NCBI RefSeq assembly: GCF_040939455.1
Contig: NC_134112.1
Coordinates: forward strand, 25,322,501 to 25,386,500
Length of the DNA: 64,000 nucleotides
Source: Microcebus murinus
Lineage: Eukaryota > Chordata > Mammalia > Primates > Cheirogaleidae
Direction of reading: 5' to 3'
The position numbers were made by a program, and so were the translations under genes. The notes under the pieces are model-generated. The model was given only the letters and a program-made list of their open reading frames with translations, did no database searches and was not told where the DNA came from. Shown here in pieces: positions 11,555 to 23,975 of the stretch (its first letter is position 1; each line of letters starts with the position of its first letter).

Positions 11555-12153
11555 TGTAAATTACCTTGCTTGGATTTCAAAGGATTATATGAATTTTGCA
11601 GTAGTTTCCCCCATAAAGGATTCCTACTCTGGAAAATGCAACTGAGTATTTTTAATCTACTCTAATGTCATCCTGTGATTTTTAATGAAAACACAAAATG
11701 TTCCTATCACTTCAAATTATTAATTTCTCATCATAATTTTTCAAAGTATAGAGTAGATAAATGGAATTACCTACTCTATTATTTTACCTACTCTATTATT
11801 CTCTCTGTTGTGTTTACTGTTTTTTGTGATTGTTATTTTGGTTTTTTGTTTGTTTGTTTTGTTTTACTCCACTTCTACTTTTTGAATAATTTTTGTAGAA
11901 ACCATCATAATTTTGGGACTGTATCCTTTAGGGTCACAAATATGCAAGTGTATACTGACCTTCAAAAACTCTTACTGTATCTAAGTTAAAATGTATATGA
12001 ACTAAAATAGGGCCTGTTTTTACTTAGTTCAAAAAGTTTTCCTTGCTTTTCCTTGACAGTAACTGATTTTAATAGTAGTATTTACCTCTTCTAAAAAAAT
12101 AGCATCATTTAAATGACTAAATTATAAAAGGCATTTCCCTGATTTATTTACAG
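11555..12153 (+). other. SKAP2: SKAP2 intron 3, 3' end
   Basis: A+T-rich sequence with a local duplication in which ACCTACTCTATTATT occurs twice about 17 bp apart (11769-11803). It ends in a pyrimidine tract and ACAG acceptor at 12150-12153. Nothing else is recognisable. Confidence 0.6.
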
Positions 12154-12261
12154 GTGATGTGGAAGATGGGGAAGAATATGATGACCCTTTTGCTGGGGCT
12201 TCAGACACTATTTCATTAGCCTCAGAACGATATGATAAAGATGATGAAGCTCCCTCTGATG
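12154..12261 (+). CDS. SKAP2: SKAP2 coding exon 4 (acidic linker before the PH domain)
   Basis: A 108-nt exon between TTTATTTACAG and GTATGT. It completes the Gly codon from exon 3 and reads DVEDGEEYDDPFAG, then DTISLASERYDKDDEAPSD, and ends one base into the next codon. This equals about residues 67-103 of SKAP2, the acidic linker before the PH domain. It includes the EEYDDPF tyrosine (Tyr75 in human numbering), a known Src-family kinase phosphorylation site in this family. Differences from human as I recall it are Val for Ala69 and Ala-Ser for the Pro-Pro pair. The exons encoding the PH domain (starting GAQFPP) are not found downstream, so intron 4 runs past the end of the window. Confidence 0.96.
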
Positions 12262-15200
12262 GTATGTGACATCTTCCCATAGAATGTACCTCGTGACACT
12301 TTCACACAAAACCATGCTGTGTGTAGAGGTGGTGGTCTTATCAGAAAGCAGATAAACATAAAGGCTTCAGTTAACTTACCTTGATCAAAACCTTTTAAGG
12401 AACAGAAGAGCTCTCTCTAGTGGTTCTAGTGAGGTTTTCCTAATTATGTAGTTGCTTCTTTTTCTAGGAAATTTTCTTTACTAAAATTTTAGGAGAGTGC
12501 TTGCATCATTATATGAATATTATTAGTAACAGTTTGTTGGTTAATTTAATATTATCAGATTCTTGCTTAATTTTATTGTGCTACTTAATGGGTTATTGTA
12601 TTATTTATTTTATAAATAATGAAAAAGGGTTTGATCTATTTTTTCTGAAAACTTTATACAAAATGAGTTCATAAAATATTAAATTAATTATTCCTACATT
12701 GCTTTCTCACATTGAGACAGGTTTTTATCAAATGCTTCTTTTAATACACATTTTCATTTTTCTGATTGCCACTTAAAAATGCCCCACATTATGCAGTAAT
12801 ATTATGGTATTTTGTATTAACTGAATTAGTAATAAAGTTGATCGTTTATCTCTTAGTAATTTCTAAAAGCTATTGAATGTTGCCAAAGTTATGAAACTTG
12901 TTTTTAATTATAGTGTGTGCTTTCTCCGTTATAGCTGTTGAGTGCATCTGTATTATAGAAACCTTATAAGGATGATATATTGTTGTAAATTAAGAATGTG
13001 TATCGATAAATTAGCCATGCATATTAATTTGTGGCACTCAAAGTTTCACATAGACATAGAAATGAATAATGCCTTCTGCCACTATATGATGATCAAACTG
13101 TGCAGTTCCATCTCTAAATACAATTGCTGAATGAAAATATGCTTCCTGCAACAGAGCACTCCACATTTTATGTTATCCAGATTATTCCCTTTGGAAACAT
13201 AAATTGCTTTTATGAGGTATAAAATTATGTCTATTGCAGAACAGGGATAAGTCAAGTACATGCATAAGTGATAAACATTCTAACCACTGTTTCAGAACAA
13301 AACAATCTTTTTTTATATCCAGAACTTTGTATAAAGTGTAGCAATAATAATCATATCTATTTTATGTTGAATTTTACACTTTGGCAAACATTTAATTTCT
13401 ATTTTTAAAGGAAGGAATTTTTTCCTTTTATATTTTTTTCTATCTTTCAAAAAGAAACACATTTTTCTTTGCTCACTCTTATTATCCAAAACAAAGCATT
13501 ACCCTTTCTAACCTCATCTTCAAAAGCAGTTCTACTAGAAAATGTTTTATAATTTATGAAATAATATTTTCAGGCAAAACAATGAATTATTATTTAAGTT
13601 ATGCTATTTAGAGGCAGGATATAATTAAGAGAATGAACATACACAGAATATATTCATACTATATATATACTCAGAGTTTCTCAAAATAACATAAATATTT
13701 TGCTATACAAGGGGAGTGTCATATGCATTCTTAAAACATTGTAACCTAAAAAATCCAATAATTAAATATTTTTGAGAGCTAGAAATTTGTTAGAAAAAGT
13801 GAGTTGTTATTAAATTATGTATTTACATGATTATTGTGTTTTCTTTTTAAAGAATACATAGCATCACATGTTTTCATAACCAAATATATAGGAAATACAT
13901 TAATATTATGAAAGACATTTGTTGCTAACATGTTACTTTATTGATATTTGAATATTATTCTGTAATACCAATTTTTTGTTAAATATCAGTGCATAATCAC
14001 TAGTGTTTAAGCAATTCTTGAACATATTAAAAATTTAACCTTTAGTATGTATTTTTGATATAAATAGTATTATTTTTGATAGTTTTGCATTTTATTTTAA
14101 GAATACTATTATAATTTTCAAACTACCACTTGGACTTTTAATTTTTACTCTAAAATATCATCTCATCATTTCAGTGTTTTTCTCTGTAACTTAGATTTTG
14201 TGTGTGTTTCCTTTCCTTTGCAGAATACATTTTCCTTCATTATGTGACCTAAGTCTAATGATATATTAATTATAAGACAGATAATGCATTTAACAATAAG
14301 TATAACCAAATTAGCACAGGTCACCAAAGGCCTTTTGTCAAATCAGATTGTTGTTTTGTCCTTTTGACTTTTACCTTATGGTAGGCACTAACAAAGTATC
14401 TGAACTTTGATGGATTATAAACTCTGAACATGATATGTATTTTTCATAATGCTAATGTAATTTTCAAGGTGCTGAAAAGGTCAAACCTGCACATCTCTAT
14501 GTGCATTCTAAGTCTGTCTTTTGCTTTAATATTTCTTTTTCTCTGTTCCTCTGGTTCAAAAGTTCACTCAGTTCCCAAATGGCCACCTAATTTTCCAGTT
14601 ATTCCCTCAAGCCATATGTGTTTTGGTTTCTTTATGGTTTATTAGGTACTGTAGGAAAGTAGCATAAGTTATATCTTCTAATGAAATTCAAGCACACTTC
14701 AGTGATGCTTCGACTTGATTGCTGGTAGCAATTAAATCACAGCCAAGGAGAATAATGCATAATCTCACAAGGTCCAGACACCCTATAGAAATTGAATAGG
14801 GATGAAAACAGAAAACAAAACAAAGTCTCCAAACCCTGCCAGACATGCTGTTTGCAGCTTGCCTTTTTTTTTTATTGGCCAACTGCCTGATTGATAGCAA
14901 AATCATAACTTGCTGCATGCTAACAGGCAGAGTTCACTTGTAGGTTATTGTGAGCTGATAAAGGGTTAGATGGAGTTTTGATTTTCGCATTGGACCTTGG
15001 TACACCAGATTAATGGAATTTCAATGAGAGACTAGAGTAGCCACAGCTTTGTCAGAGAAACAGATGGAGATTCTATAGTCATGTCTACTCATTAATACTA
15101 GTTGCCTGAAAGGTGTGTTGCTTCTCTATACAAAAGAGTTGATATAATTGATTTTTGAGTGGTACATTGGAAAAAAAGTACCATTATTGATGACTAGAAT

Positions 15201-18109
15201 TGTAACAAATCGTGACAGATTTTTGTATAGCTTGTAACATAAAGATATTATACTTTGTAATTTTTTTCTTTTCTCTTTGGAAACACTTTTATTTTTTGAG
15301 AAGAAATAAATTTTGAAACCAATAGCAAAAAAAGGAGAAAATGACATGCTGTTACCTGTTAGGAAAAAAGAGTAAGAATTTGTATCTTGTTTATAAATGA
15401 TTGCATGACTGCTGTTAGAGTTTCATTTTCATATGATAATATCTAGAAGAGAGCATACTTATTAATATTAGAAGTTTTTTTTTCTTTATTCCCAAGAAGA
15501 TTGTCAGTATTCCTATAAAAAGTTTCATTTTATTAGTTTTATTTTTCTGGAAAACTAAAAAAAAAACCCCAAACCATAATGGTTTCTAGACTATTGTAGA
15601 TCACTGTTAGAAGTTTTATGCTATCAGTGGCTGGATATATTGGAGTATTGATATAAATAGCACATGTGGTAATCAGATAAAATTAGAGATAATGAGATGT
15701 AAAACCTTAAAAAAAAGAGTACAACACATTAGAATGTTTGGATACTAAGGTGGTAGATATAGGGTAGCCTTTAGATACTATGTAGTGACTTGGGTTTCCA
15801 TTTTTCTATTCTGAAATAATTTTTCATTCATTTTTGTCATTTGTAAAAGAAAGCGTCTAACCATATAGCATTGTGGAGAGTCCCTGAGGTAAGGTGAAAG
15901 GATTCAGTGAGCTAGAAGACATATATTGGCTCTGCCCATCAGTGATAGGTCGAAGAATCCCAGTGGATGTTTGTTACAAATCTGATTCAGTCCTGGACCA
16001 TAATCACTTTGTGGATAAGAATCTGGAACATCTGGGGTATGAAAATAGGAAGGCTAAAATGAAGCTGAAGATATAAAACAGTCATTTATTGTCCTGGTAT
16101 CTTCATAACTAAAAATGCCCAAATAACATAGATAACTGAAAGGCTGTGAGCATTGCAAGGACATAGGTTTATAGGAAAAAATATTTGTTTAGGAAAGGAA
16201 GTATTTTTTAAAGCTTAGGGATTAAGGAAAAGGCTAAGCTATTTTGATCATAATGTTAAAAATTTTGTTTTTTTCTTTTTTGGTATACTTTTCTTTAAAA
16301 AAAAATCCAGTGTATAAATTTGGATTTATAAAACATATAAGTCACTTTTTTTCCAAAGGATTTCTTTAAAAAGGATTGTCTCCAGGATGCCTATAAATAA
16401 TGAGCTCTCACAGTGCATCTAAAGCAGGCTTAGATATAAACCCATCCATGTGCACACACATAAATTTAATGTACCAAACTTTTCAGTAAGATATTTTTTG
16501 TGTAAAATTAGGTGGAGCACTAATCAATTCTTGTAAGCAACAGATGTTTTACTTTTCTCTGGATATCAGTAGAATGTGAAATAATGTCTAAAACTAGAAA
16601 AAAAAAGGGGTTTTCAGTAAGTTAGCATTGAGGATGTTTTTCTACCATAGTAAAATGTGGTTTTTGATACTTGAAATTACATTTTTGTATTTTTTCTGAT
16701 AATTTAGAGTAACTTACAACTTGCACATATTTTTGCATGTGTAACATACATTAATATTATGCTTGTGTTTTTAAGGGTTTTTTGATATATTAATATACCA
16801 ATTTGCTAACTTGTATATATTTTAGTGGCATAAGAACAATGATGATTTTAGTCCTTCTTTATGTATATGGCAGTTTCAGGAATTTTGGTGGAAGGGAGGG
16901 GGTGATGGTTTGGGGAAATAATAAAAAGTAAAGGACATGTTTTTATCCTCAAGATATCTATTGTATGATTGGAGATTTCATGCAGATGTGAAATATTCTT
17001 TTGTGATATAAAGGTACATATGAGTAAATCAAAACATAGCCGTTAAGAATCATCTTTCTAAGTTTTTATGATATCGAATGGGAAAATACATCAGAATAAA
17101 GCAGAATGGACAGATAATACTATAACAAAGTAGGGTAAATAAGAAAGATTGCAGAGGTAATAAAACTCAGTAGTATGAAAAATAATGCATCTTTAATTTA
17201 GTGAATTAGCACTTGTTCACACAGTACATGAAGAGGGGAGCAAGATACCTGGATAGGTCAATGGGGGGGTTCAGTGATGAATAAGATAAAGTTCCTATTT
17301 TTAAGAAACATGTAATCTAGATGAAAATAGAAGGTAATCATCTAAAATAAGGTCACTAGCAATCTAAGTTATAGTAAGGTAGATCCCCAAAATAATAAAT
17401 ATTATATGTTATAATATTCCATTGATTTGGTCTATACAAAAGCAAATAATTGGTTTCATTGATTTTACTCCCTGATTTATTGACTGAATCTGTCATGTTT
17501 TGGCATCCTGTCAGATAAACCAAAACATAAACTTTATTCCTAAATTTTGAGAGATTGTGGAGGGAGGGCCTTTTATTTAAGTAAGTTTTGTGTGGTCTTA
17601 AGGTTCGCTGGAGAGAGTGGGAAAACAGGCTGAAAGGAACATTTGGAGTAGAAGTCAAAAAACTAGGTTTTCATTCTCATTGATAATAATTTTGTTGTTT
17701 AGGACAAGTCACTTGGCCTTTCTGGATTTTTAGTTTTTGGTTTGTGAATGAAGAGTTGGGATCAGGTGATTGCTTAGAAGTTCCTGCATGCTTGTGTTCA
17801 CATTTCAGAATTAGTAAATTTAATGAGGTACAGTGATTTGCTTGGAGAGGATAGGTTTTATGGGTAATAGCCAGAGGGTAATGTTGGGGAGTAGTAGAGG
17901 GGGTCTTGGAGGTAGGTGCATGGTTTATAGTAGGAGCTGAATGCCAAGTTGTTAAGGAGTTTAACTTTGATTTGGTAGTCATTAAGATATTTTTGAAACT
18001 TTATATGATATAGTGAATCTAAATTTGAAGAATATTATCCTGGCAGTTAGATGTGGGTTGAATTAAGGCATAAGGTTCATCTTGTAGAGGTAGCAAGCTA
18101 AATGTCTTG
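12262..18109 (+). other. SKAP2: SKAP2 intron 4, first repeat-poor block
   Basis: Nearly 6 kb of A+T-rich intron with no Alu, full L1, Tigger or hAT insertion that I can recognise; only 17220-17350 has a faint L2-like character. Short open frames (12942-13130, 14430-14645, 15894-16076, 17356-17658, 17677-17982) lack family resemblance and splice context. The stretch at 14290-15060 is listed separately as a candidate conserved element. Confidence 0.5.
14290..15060. promoter_or_regulatory. Candidate conserved non-coding element with HOX/PBX-type motifs
   Basis: The sequence here is more evenly composed than its surroundings and carries two bipartite PBX-HOX style octamers: TGATGGAT at 14408-14415 and TGATTGAT at 14888-14895. 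Several AATTA/TAAT homeodomain cores are also present (for example 'gctggtagcaattaaatc' near 14720). No repeat explains it. Conservation cannot be measured here; enhancer function is inference from motif content. Confidence 0.3.
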
Positions 18110-18250
18110 CTACATTATTTATTTTTAATCCTGACAGCATTTCTGTGAGGTAGGTATTATCACTATGTTAAGTGATTTGCCCAAGGACAGGTAGCTGCTA
18201 AGTGGCAGAACTGGAATTTGCATTCATGTCTGTCACCTCCAAGAACTATT
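18110..18250 (-). repeat. MIR SINE fragment
   Basis: Antisense MIR core: 'gaggtaggtattatcacta', then 'gtgatttgcccaagg' and 'ctaagtggcagaactggaat', the reverse complement of the conserved MIR central region. Confidence 0.8.
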
Positions 18251-18383
18251 CTCTGCTCTCAAAGCCATTGCATATTTCCTCTTCCCCAGTTAGCATAGTG
18301 CTGCTTTTGGTTCAGGGGTGTTGGTAGGAGCCTGGGTTAGAGTAGTGGATATTGCACTTGAAAAGGAAGGGATTTTCTAGCCC

Positions 18384-18545
18384 CTTCTTACTCAAAGTAG
18401 GGTCCACAGACCAACAGCATTAGCAGAATGTGGGAGCTTGTTAGAAATGCCGAATCTCTTTCCCTACCCAAGACCTACTGAATCTGAATCAGCATTGTAA
18501 CAAGATTCCCCAGGTACATATTAAAGTTTGAGAAGCTCTATTCTA
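18384..18545. mobile_element. MER5A-type hAT-Charlie fragment
   Basis: It starts with 'ctcaaagtagggtccacaga', continues through 'gcttgttagaaatgc' and 'ctactgaatctgaatcagca', and ends 'aaagtttgagaagctcta'. This is the order of motifs in MER5A, with the paired inverted ends eroded. Non-autonomous, no coding capacity. Confidence 0.8.
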
Positions 18546-19183
18546 GAGGCATTTATCGCATTGACCCTTGCAGCTGAATAGAAGAGTGAGGCAGACATGC
18601 AGTTGCACTTGAGGGGCTGGGTGTGCAAATATGTGACTAGGTATTATAGTAGGCAACACCTTGAATTAGGTTAAAAAAAAGATTCTTTTGTGTACCCGCC
18701 TACCTCTACTTCCTGCACGTTTTTGTGGTCACTCGGCACCCTTATTTTGTGACTTCATTGGCCATACAGGGCCCGTTTCCTGAGGTTGCTGTCTGTGGGT
18801 AGTTGTCCCATTTTTGAACCTCATTTTCACAGTCTCTCCCCTCTCAAATCATCTCTTCATTAAATACATGGGAAAAGCTCTGATAAATTGCTTCTCGGAA
18901 TATATGCATATTAATATGGGCCTTAACCCCAGGGAATCTAATCCCTGCTCACAGATCTTTAGATATCAGCACCTGGTCAGTGGTAAAGATGCCTTGATTA
19001 TTACATAGCACCATGGCTGATAAGATTTAGGTACATAACAAGCTTATCTCTCTGGCTGTATGTGTGTGAATTTGGCCTGTAGTCTTTTGAATTTGGAGAA
19101 GTCACAGTGTAATAGCTTCTTGTTTTCAGTTGAGCCTCCTGTTTACAAACTGAACCAAAGTGTGAATTTAGAGTTTAAAAATC
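18546..19183 (+). other. SKAP2: SKAP2 intron 4, unannotated segment
   Basis: Moderately balanced sequence with no repeat I can name. Open frames at 18814-19008 and 19060-19260 are not supported as genes; the latter runs into the L1 junction. Confidence 0.5.
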
Positions 19184-19961
19184 AAAGAACAAAGGTTCTT
19201 TGCATTTCCTTGAGAAGAACCTTTGTTCTTTTTATCTCCAGTGAGAATGGCCTTTATTAAAAAGACCCAAAACAATAAATGTTGGCCTGAATGCGAAGAG
19301 ATAGGAACACTCCTACATTGCTGGTGGGACTGCAAACTAGTTCGACCTCTGTGGAAAGCAATATGGAGATACATTGAAGCAATACAAGTAGATCTACCAT
19401 TTGATCCAGCAATCCCATTACTGGGCATCTACCCAAAAGAACAAAAGACACTCTATAAAAAAGACATCTGCACTCAAATGTTTATAGTAGTACAATTCAC
19501 AATTGCAAAGATGTGGAAACAACCCAAGTGCCCATCAATACATGAGTAGATTAATAAAATGTGGTATATGTATACCATGGAGTACTATTCAGCTATAAGA
19601 AATGACAGTGATATAGCACCTCTTGTATTTTCCTGGATAGAGCTGGGATTCATTTCTACTAAGTGAAGTATACCAACAATGGAAAAATAAACACCACATG
19701 TACTCCCCAGCAAATTGGTATTAACTGATCAACATCTAAGTGGACATATAGGAATAACATTTATCTAGTGTTGGGCAGATGGGGGTGGGAGGAGGGATGG
19801 GTATATACATACATAATGAGTGTGATGCGCACCATCTGTGCGATGGACAGGCTTGAAGCTCTGACTCGGGGGGCAGAAGGGGGTAAGGCAACACATATAA
19901 TGTAAACATTTGTACCCTCATAATATGCTGAAATAATAATAAAAAAGAACAAAGGTTCTTT
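19184..19961 (+). mobile_element. 5'-truncated L1 with an inverted copy of its target site at the 5' junction
   Basis: The 3' end of a LINE-1 in sense orientation. From about 19240 it encodes the last roughly 95 residues of ORF2p, including WKAIWRYIEAIQVDLPFDPA and then [19 protein letters not shown], before a stop in the CPSIHE region. It continues through a 3' UTR to an AATAATAATAAAA tail. An 18-bp target duplication AAAGAACAAAGGTTCTTT flanks it (19184-19201 and 19944-19961). Between the left duplication and the L1 body is an exact inverted copy of 17 bp of it (19215-19231). The 3' UTR differs from anthropoid L1s. The element is dead. Confidence 0.92.
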
Positions 19962-20134
19962 AAGATAGTGGAATGACCGATTTATAGAGGAAAGCACAAT
20001 ATTCTGGTACAGGATCCCAAAGAGAGCTTCCTTCCTCTGAGAAAAGTAACCTGGAGGTGGCTATGCTGGTGGTTGGGATAGCATCTTTAAGGAAGGAAAA
20101 GGGATTAAACAATTTATAATTAGGATTTACAGAG

Positions 20135-20295
20135 AAATAAGCATGCCACTGTGTGCCAGATTCTTTCATGATTATTTCCTTTAATCTGCTCAAAACTTCT
20201 CCACGAGGGAGACATTTTCTTTCTTTTTAATTTGACAAAACAGACTGAGAGAAGTTTAGGTTTCTTCACAAGGATATCCAACTCATAAGTAGCAA
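20135..20295 (-). repeat. MIR-like fragment
   Basis: The motif 'ccactgtgtgccagattctt', a 'tttaatctgctcaaaac' segment and a later 'acagactgagagaagttta' follow the order of an antisense MIR, but divergence is high. Confidence 0.5.
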
Positions 20296-20379
20296 ACTTT
20301 AACTCCTTTGGTCTTTCTATGCCATGCTACTTAAAAAAGTAGACATGTCTTGTTTTTCAATTATAAGAGTCATGAATAT

Positions 20380-20760
20380 GGTTAAAAATAAAAACAAGAA
20401 GAAAGGTATGCAATAAAAAGTAAAAGCTTTCTTTTCCATCTCACTCTCCCCTCTGGGGTGACTCCCCAGAGGCAGCCACTTGTTATAGGTTCTTCTGTAG
20501 TTACCGTAATAACTTTAGATACTACCCTTGTACTTCTTGTTTGATCAGCCATAAATGGTATCTGTTGACTTCCTCTGTGGTGAATAATTCCTTAAGCCTC
20601 CTCTCCCACTTCTGCCTCCTAATATTTTGTTATTTGATTTTTAATTCTTTTTGTGTTTGCTTTTGACTTAAATAATACCGTTCTTTTTGTAATGTGCCAA
20701 CCTCAGGCAGTGCCTATTGACTCCTTATTTTAAAATATGAGGAAATTAGTACACCCAACC
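20380..20760 (-). repeat. Old LINE-like 3' region
   Basis: The passage 'tctccactctcccctctgg' style with 'cagaggcagccacttgttat' and the following pyrimidine-rich text resembles the 3' region of ancient L1 subfamilies in antisense. I am not able to fix the subfamily or edges. Confidence 0.35.
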
Positions 20761-20809
20761 TTCCTTCCATCTCTTTTCCTACTCTTCAATTCTAATTTTG
20801 TTAATTACA

Positions 20810-21650
20810 TTAGATTTGCATTATTATGGTCTGTAATATTGATATTTGATTCTCTAAGATGACTGCTTTGTCTGCAAGTTGGATTTTAAACATTGGTCCT
20901 TTTCCTTCATGCCACTGGTTTTCCTCAAATGTCTGGAGAGCCTCGGTTAGTGATTCATGTTTATGAATGAAGGACCTGGTCAAATAGTATAGGTAGCTTG
21001 TGTGGGATTCCCCTGCTTTTGCATGTTTATTGTCCTGAAAGGCTTTTCCCTTGAATGGAAGGTCTGACTGGAGCTTGAGTAAAAGGGCAGCTTGCTCAGA
21101 GGCAGCTTGTCTGCAAGGCATTTTAATGAGGAGGGAAGAGGCAGATTGGCACCACCACAATTGCCAAAGTAAGTAGGACATTACTCGGAGGGAAGTTAAA
21201 TGCTTTTATTTCATTCCTAGTACAGTTTTTTGCTCCTCTCCATCCATTTGTTGTGTTGGGATGGGGGCTCAGCTTTTCTCAGTTTTCAATGCTCTCACTG
21301 AGAGGCTGTCCTCAGGGAGCTGGTTCACTTTGTTTTGAGAGTAGAGTTCATGATTTAGCCCAAATACACAAAAGTCATTACTGCTAGCTGCTTTTAAGGA
21401 TGGACTCAATGGTTCTGGCTGCTTTGATTATAGGATTACAGTTCTTTAATGAGTGACCCTCCTCATCATCCTGAAACTCTGCTTGTAGCATCTCTGAGGC
21501 TCCTTTGAAAAAACTAGCACTTACTCTCCTTGGTGTCTTCCTGGGCTTTGGTATCCTCTGCTGTATCTTCATCACTCCAGTCTCATCTGCTTTTCAGTTG
21601 CCAGGAATTACTAAAAATTTTTGACCCACAGAAGATACCCTTTCTTGATT
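20810..21650 (-). other. Unidentified run of minus-strand open frames (possible pseudogene remnant)
   Basis: Two separated open frames lie on the minus strand, 21384-21575 (63 codons) and 20810-21181 (123 codons, among the longest in the window). The first contains KPRKTPRRVSASFFKGASEM; the second ends in an ILENQISILQ-type amphipathic stretch. Composition is less A+T-rich than the surroundings. I do not recognise a parent gene and see no poly(A) tail or target duplication. It could be a decayed processed pseudogene, part of an old repeat, or chance. Confidence 0.2.
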
Positions 21651-22085
21651 ACCAGTGTTATAAGACTTTATTCTTTAAAAACAAACAAAAAGAATTTCAG
21701 GGCAGCTTTAAGAGGAAAGGCTGATGCTTAGTCTGTGCTTCCTTTTTAATGACACCAAGAAGGTACTTTATCTTAAAACATTTTCATAACTTATCTATTG
21801 GAATCATTCCTTGGAGAAGAAGTAAGCTCTCTGGCCCGCTAGTCAAAGGCAGTCCAAATAAATATGTCAGTCAAGCTCAGATACAGTTACTTAGAGTGAG
21901 TGCAAGCCTTCTAGAAGAACCTCCATGCTGTAAGCAATAACATCTAAATTCCCCTAGAAGAATTGCAGTCTTATTATGGGTACAAAGTATGCATACCTAA
22001 TAGTTGGAAACCTTATCAACTTTGTTTAAAATACAGAAATGTGTAGTATTGACAATAAATAAGAAGTCAAAAAAGGGAAGAAACT
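21651..22085 (+). other. SKAP2: SKAP2 intron 4, unannotated segment
   Basis: No recognisable repeat, RNA or gene. Open frames at 21530-21724 and 21749-21940 are short and unsupported. Confidence 0.5.
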
Positions 22086-22930
22086 ATTAATATTGCAAAC
22101 TGGTGCTGGTGGATGTTTTATGGAAGAAGTTGGAGTTTGAACTGGAACCAAATAAGGATGGATAAAATTTCAATGAGTAGAGTGTAGAGGGAAGAATGCT
22201 TTTCAGATAAGTTGAGGGAATGGAGAACAAGAGGAATGGAACTGGAAATGAGCATAGTTTGGGGAACTGTGAAATGACTAACATGACTGAGACAGGTTGG
22301 AAAAGAACAGTAGGTGTGAGGATTGACAAGGGTGGCATGTAACAAGCTTTGGCTCTGGCGTCAGCTACTGATTTGGCCACCGAGTTATTTTGGCTAAGGC
22401 ACTACCATTATGAATCGGTTTCTACTTCTTAAAAAAGAATTCCATTTTTTTAGGCACGGTAACATTCAAGTATTGAGAACTTTAAATGGTCTTATAAGGA
22501 GTTGATTCAGTAAGCAAATGACTATACATTTTAGTCTTTTGAGCAAGAGGAAAGTGGTGAATGATGAAACGTGGTACTGTTATTTTAGACAGATTAACTA
22601 GTTGCGGAATATAGATGGACTGAAGGGGATGAAAATCTTTAGTCTATGAGATAAGTGGCCATTCCATTAACTAGATGTGAAGTGGCAAGAGACTAGACCA
22701 GGAGAGCAACCACAAAACTGGAAAGGAAAGGATATATCTGAAGAAGAATGGACAGGACTTGGCAAGTGGGTATGTGTGGAATTTAAAAGAGAGGCCAAAG
22801 TTGATTATACAGTTTTAAATCTGGATGACTAGGAGAATTGACTAAATTATGAAAATTGGAAGAAGAACAGGTTTGGGGGAAGATGCAGATGGTGAGTTTG
22901 GGTTTGAACAGTTAAGGTTTGAGGTAACAG
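22086..22930 (+). repeat. L2-like LINE remnant
   Basis: Purine-rich text with repeated 'gaatggaactggaaatgag', 'gactgagacaggttgg' and 'ggagaattgactaa' motifs is typical of the poorly preserved L2 3' half. Boundaries and orientation are uncertain, and gaps of unrelated sequence are likely inside. Confidence 0.4.
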
Positions 22931-23070
22931 TGGACATCCAAACTACCTAGCACTTAGCTAGAAATATGGGAATGCAGCTTAAGTGACCTTAGCTTGTCCT
23001 TCTCTTTCTAGTTTCTTCCCTTTTGGGGCAGATAGAGATGAGACTTACCTCAATCATGCTAAAAATGAAA

Positions 23071-23182
23071 TATAGTGGTTAAGAACAGCTTCTAGAATCA
23101 TACTGGCTGGGTTTAAATACTGGCCTCTTCATTACTCATCTCTGTGACCTCCAGGAAGTTTATTAACCTCTCTGAGTTTCAT
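23071..23182 (+). repeat. MIR SINE 5' half
   Basis: Sense MIR: 'tatagtggttaagaacagct', 'ggctgggtttaaatactggc' and 'gtgacctccaggaagtttat', ending at 'ctctctgagtttc'. It abuts the L1 fragment that starts at about 23185. Confidence 0.8.
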
Positions 23183-23184
23183 GA

Positions 23185-23975
23185 GCTGTCAAGTGAGGCC
23201 TTTTGTGTTTGGCTGCTTTTACTTAGTATGTTTTCAAAGTTCATCCATGTTGTGGCATATTATCAGTTCTTCATTCCCATTTACGGCCCAAGAATGCCTC
23301 ATTGTGTGGCTGTACCACCTTTTACATTTCCATTCATCAATTGATGAACATTTGTGTTATTTCCTCTTTTTGACTCTTATGAATGAATAATGCTGCTATG
23401 AACATTTGTGTACAAGTTTTTGTGTGAATAGATGTTTTCATTTCTCTTGAGTATATACCTAGGAGTGGAATTACTGGGTGTTATGGTGTTTGTAGATTTT
23501 GCTTTTTGAGGAATTGCCAAACTTTTTCCAAATTACTGTACCATTTTATGTTCTTACCAGTAGTGCACAAGGGTTCCAGTTTCTCCACGTCCTTTTCAAC
23601 ACTCATTACTGTTTTATTTATTTTACCTATCCTAGTGGATGTGAAGTGATATCTCATTGTGGTTTTGATTTGCCTTTCTCTAATAACTAATATTGTTGGT
23701 TAGCTTTTCATGTGCTTATTGGCCATTTGTATGTCTTTGGAGAATGCCTAATGCCTTTGGCGAATTCAAATCATTTTGCCATTTTTCAATTGGGTTGTCT
23801 TTTTATTGCTAAATTCTAAGTTATTTACTTAGATTTACTTTCATTTTACTTTGATGGTACAAAAGTTTTACATTTTGACAAAATCTAATTTATGTTTTCT
23901 TTTGTCACTTGTGCTTTTGTGTCATGTCTAAGAAGTCTTTGCCTAACTGAAGATTCTTAAGGTATTCTTAACTCG
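23185..23975 (-). mobile_element. Old L1 (L1M type) 3' region of ORF2, antisense
   Basis: Reverse-complement ORF2 landmarks appear in order: 'agttcatccatgttgtggca', 'ttgatgaacatttgtgttat', 'atacctaggagtggaattac', 'ggatgtgaagtgatatctca' and 'ggccatttgtatgtctttgg', then 'ttgcctaactgaag'. These code for the C-terminal part of ORF2p in antisense, with many stops. The age group is judged from divergence. Confidence 0.85.

Noticed and set aside
11233..11580. 115-codon minus-strand open frame
   Set aside because: It coincides with the non-autonomous hAT element and its G+C-rich interior; no transposase motif is present.
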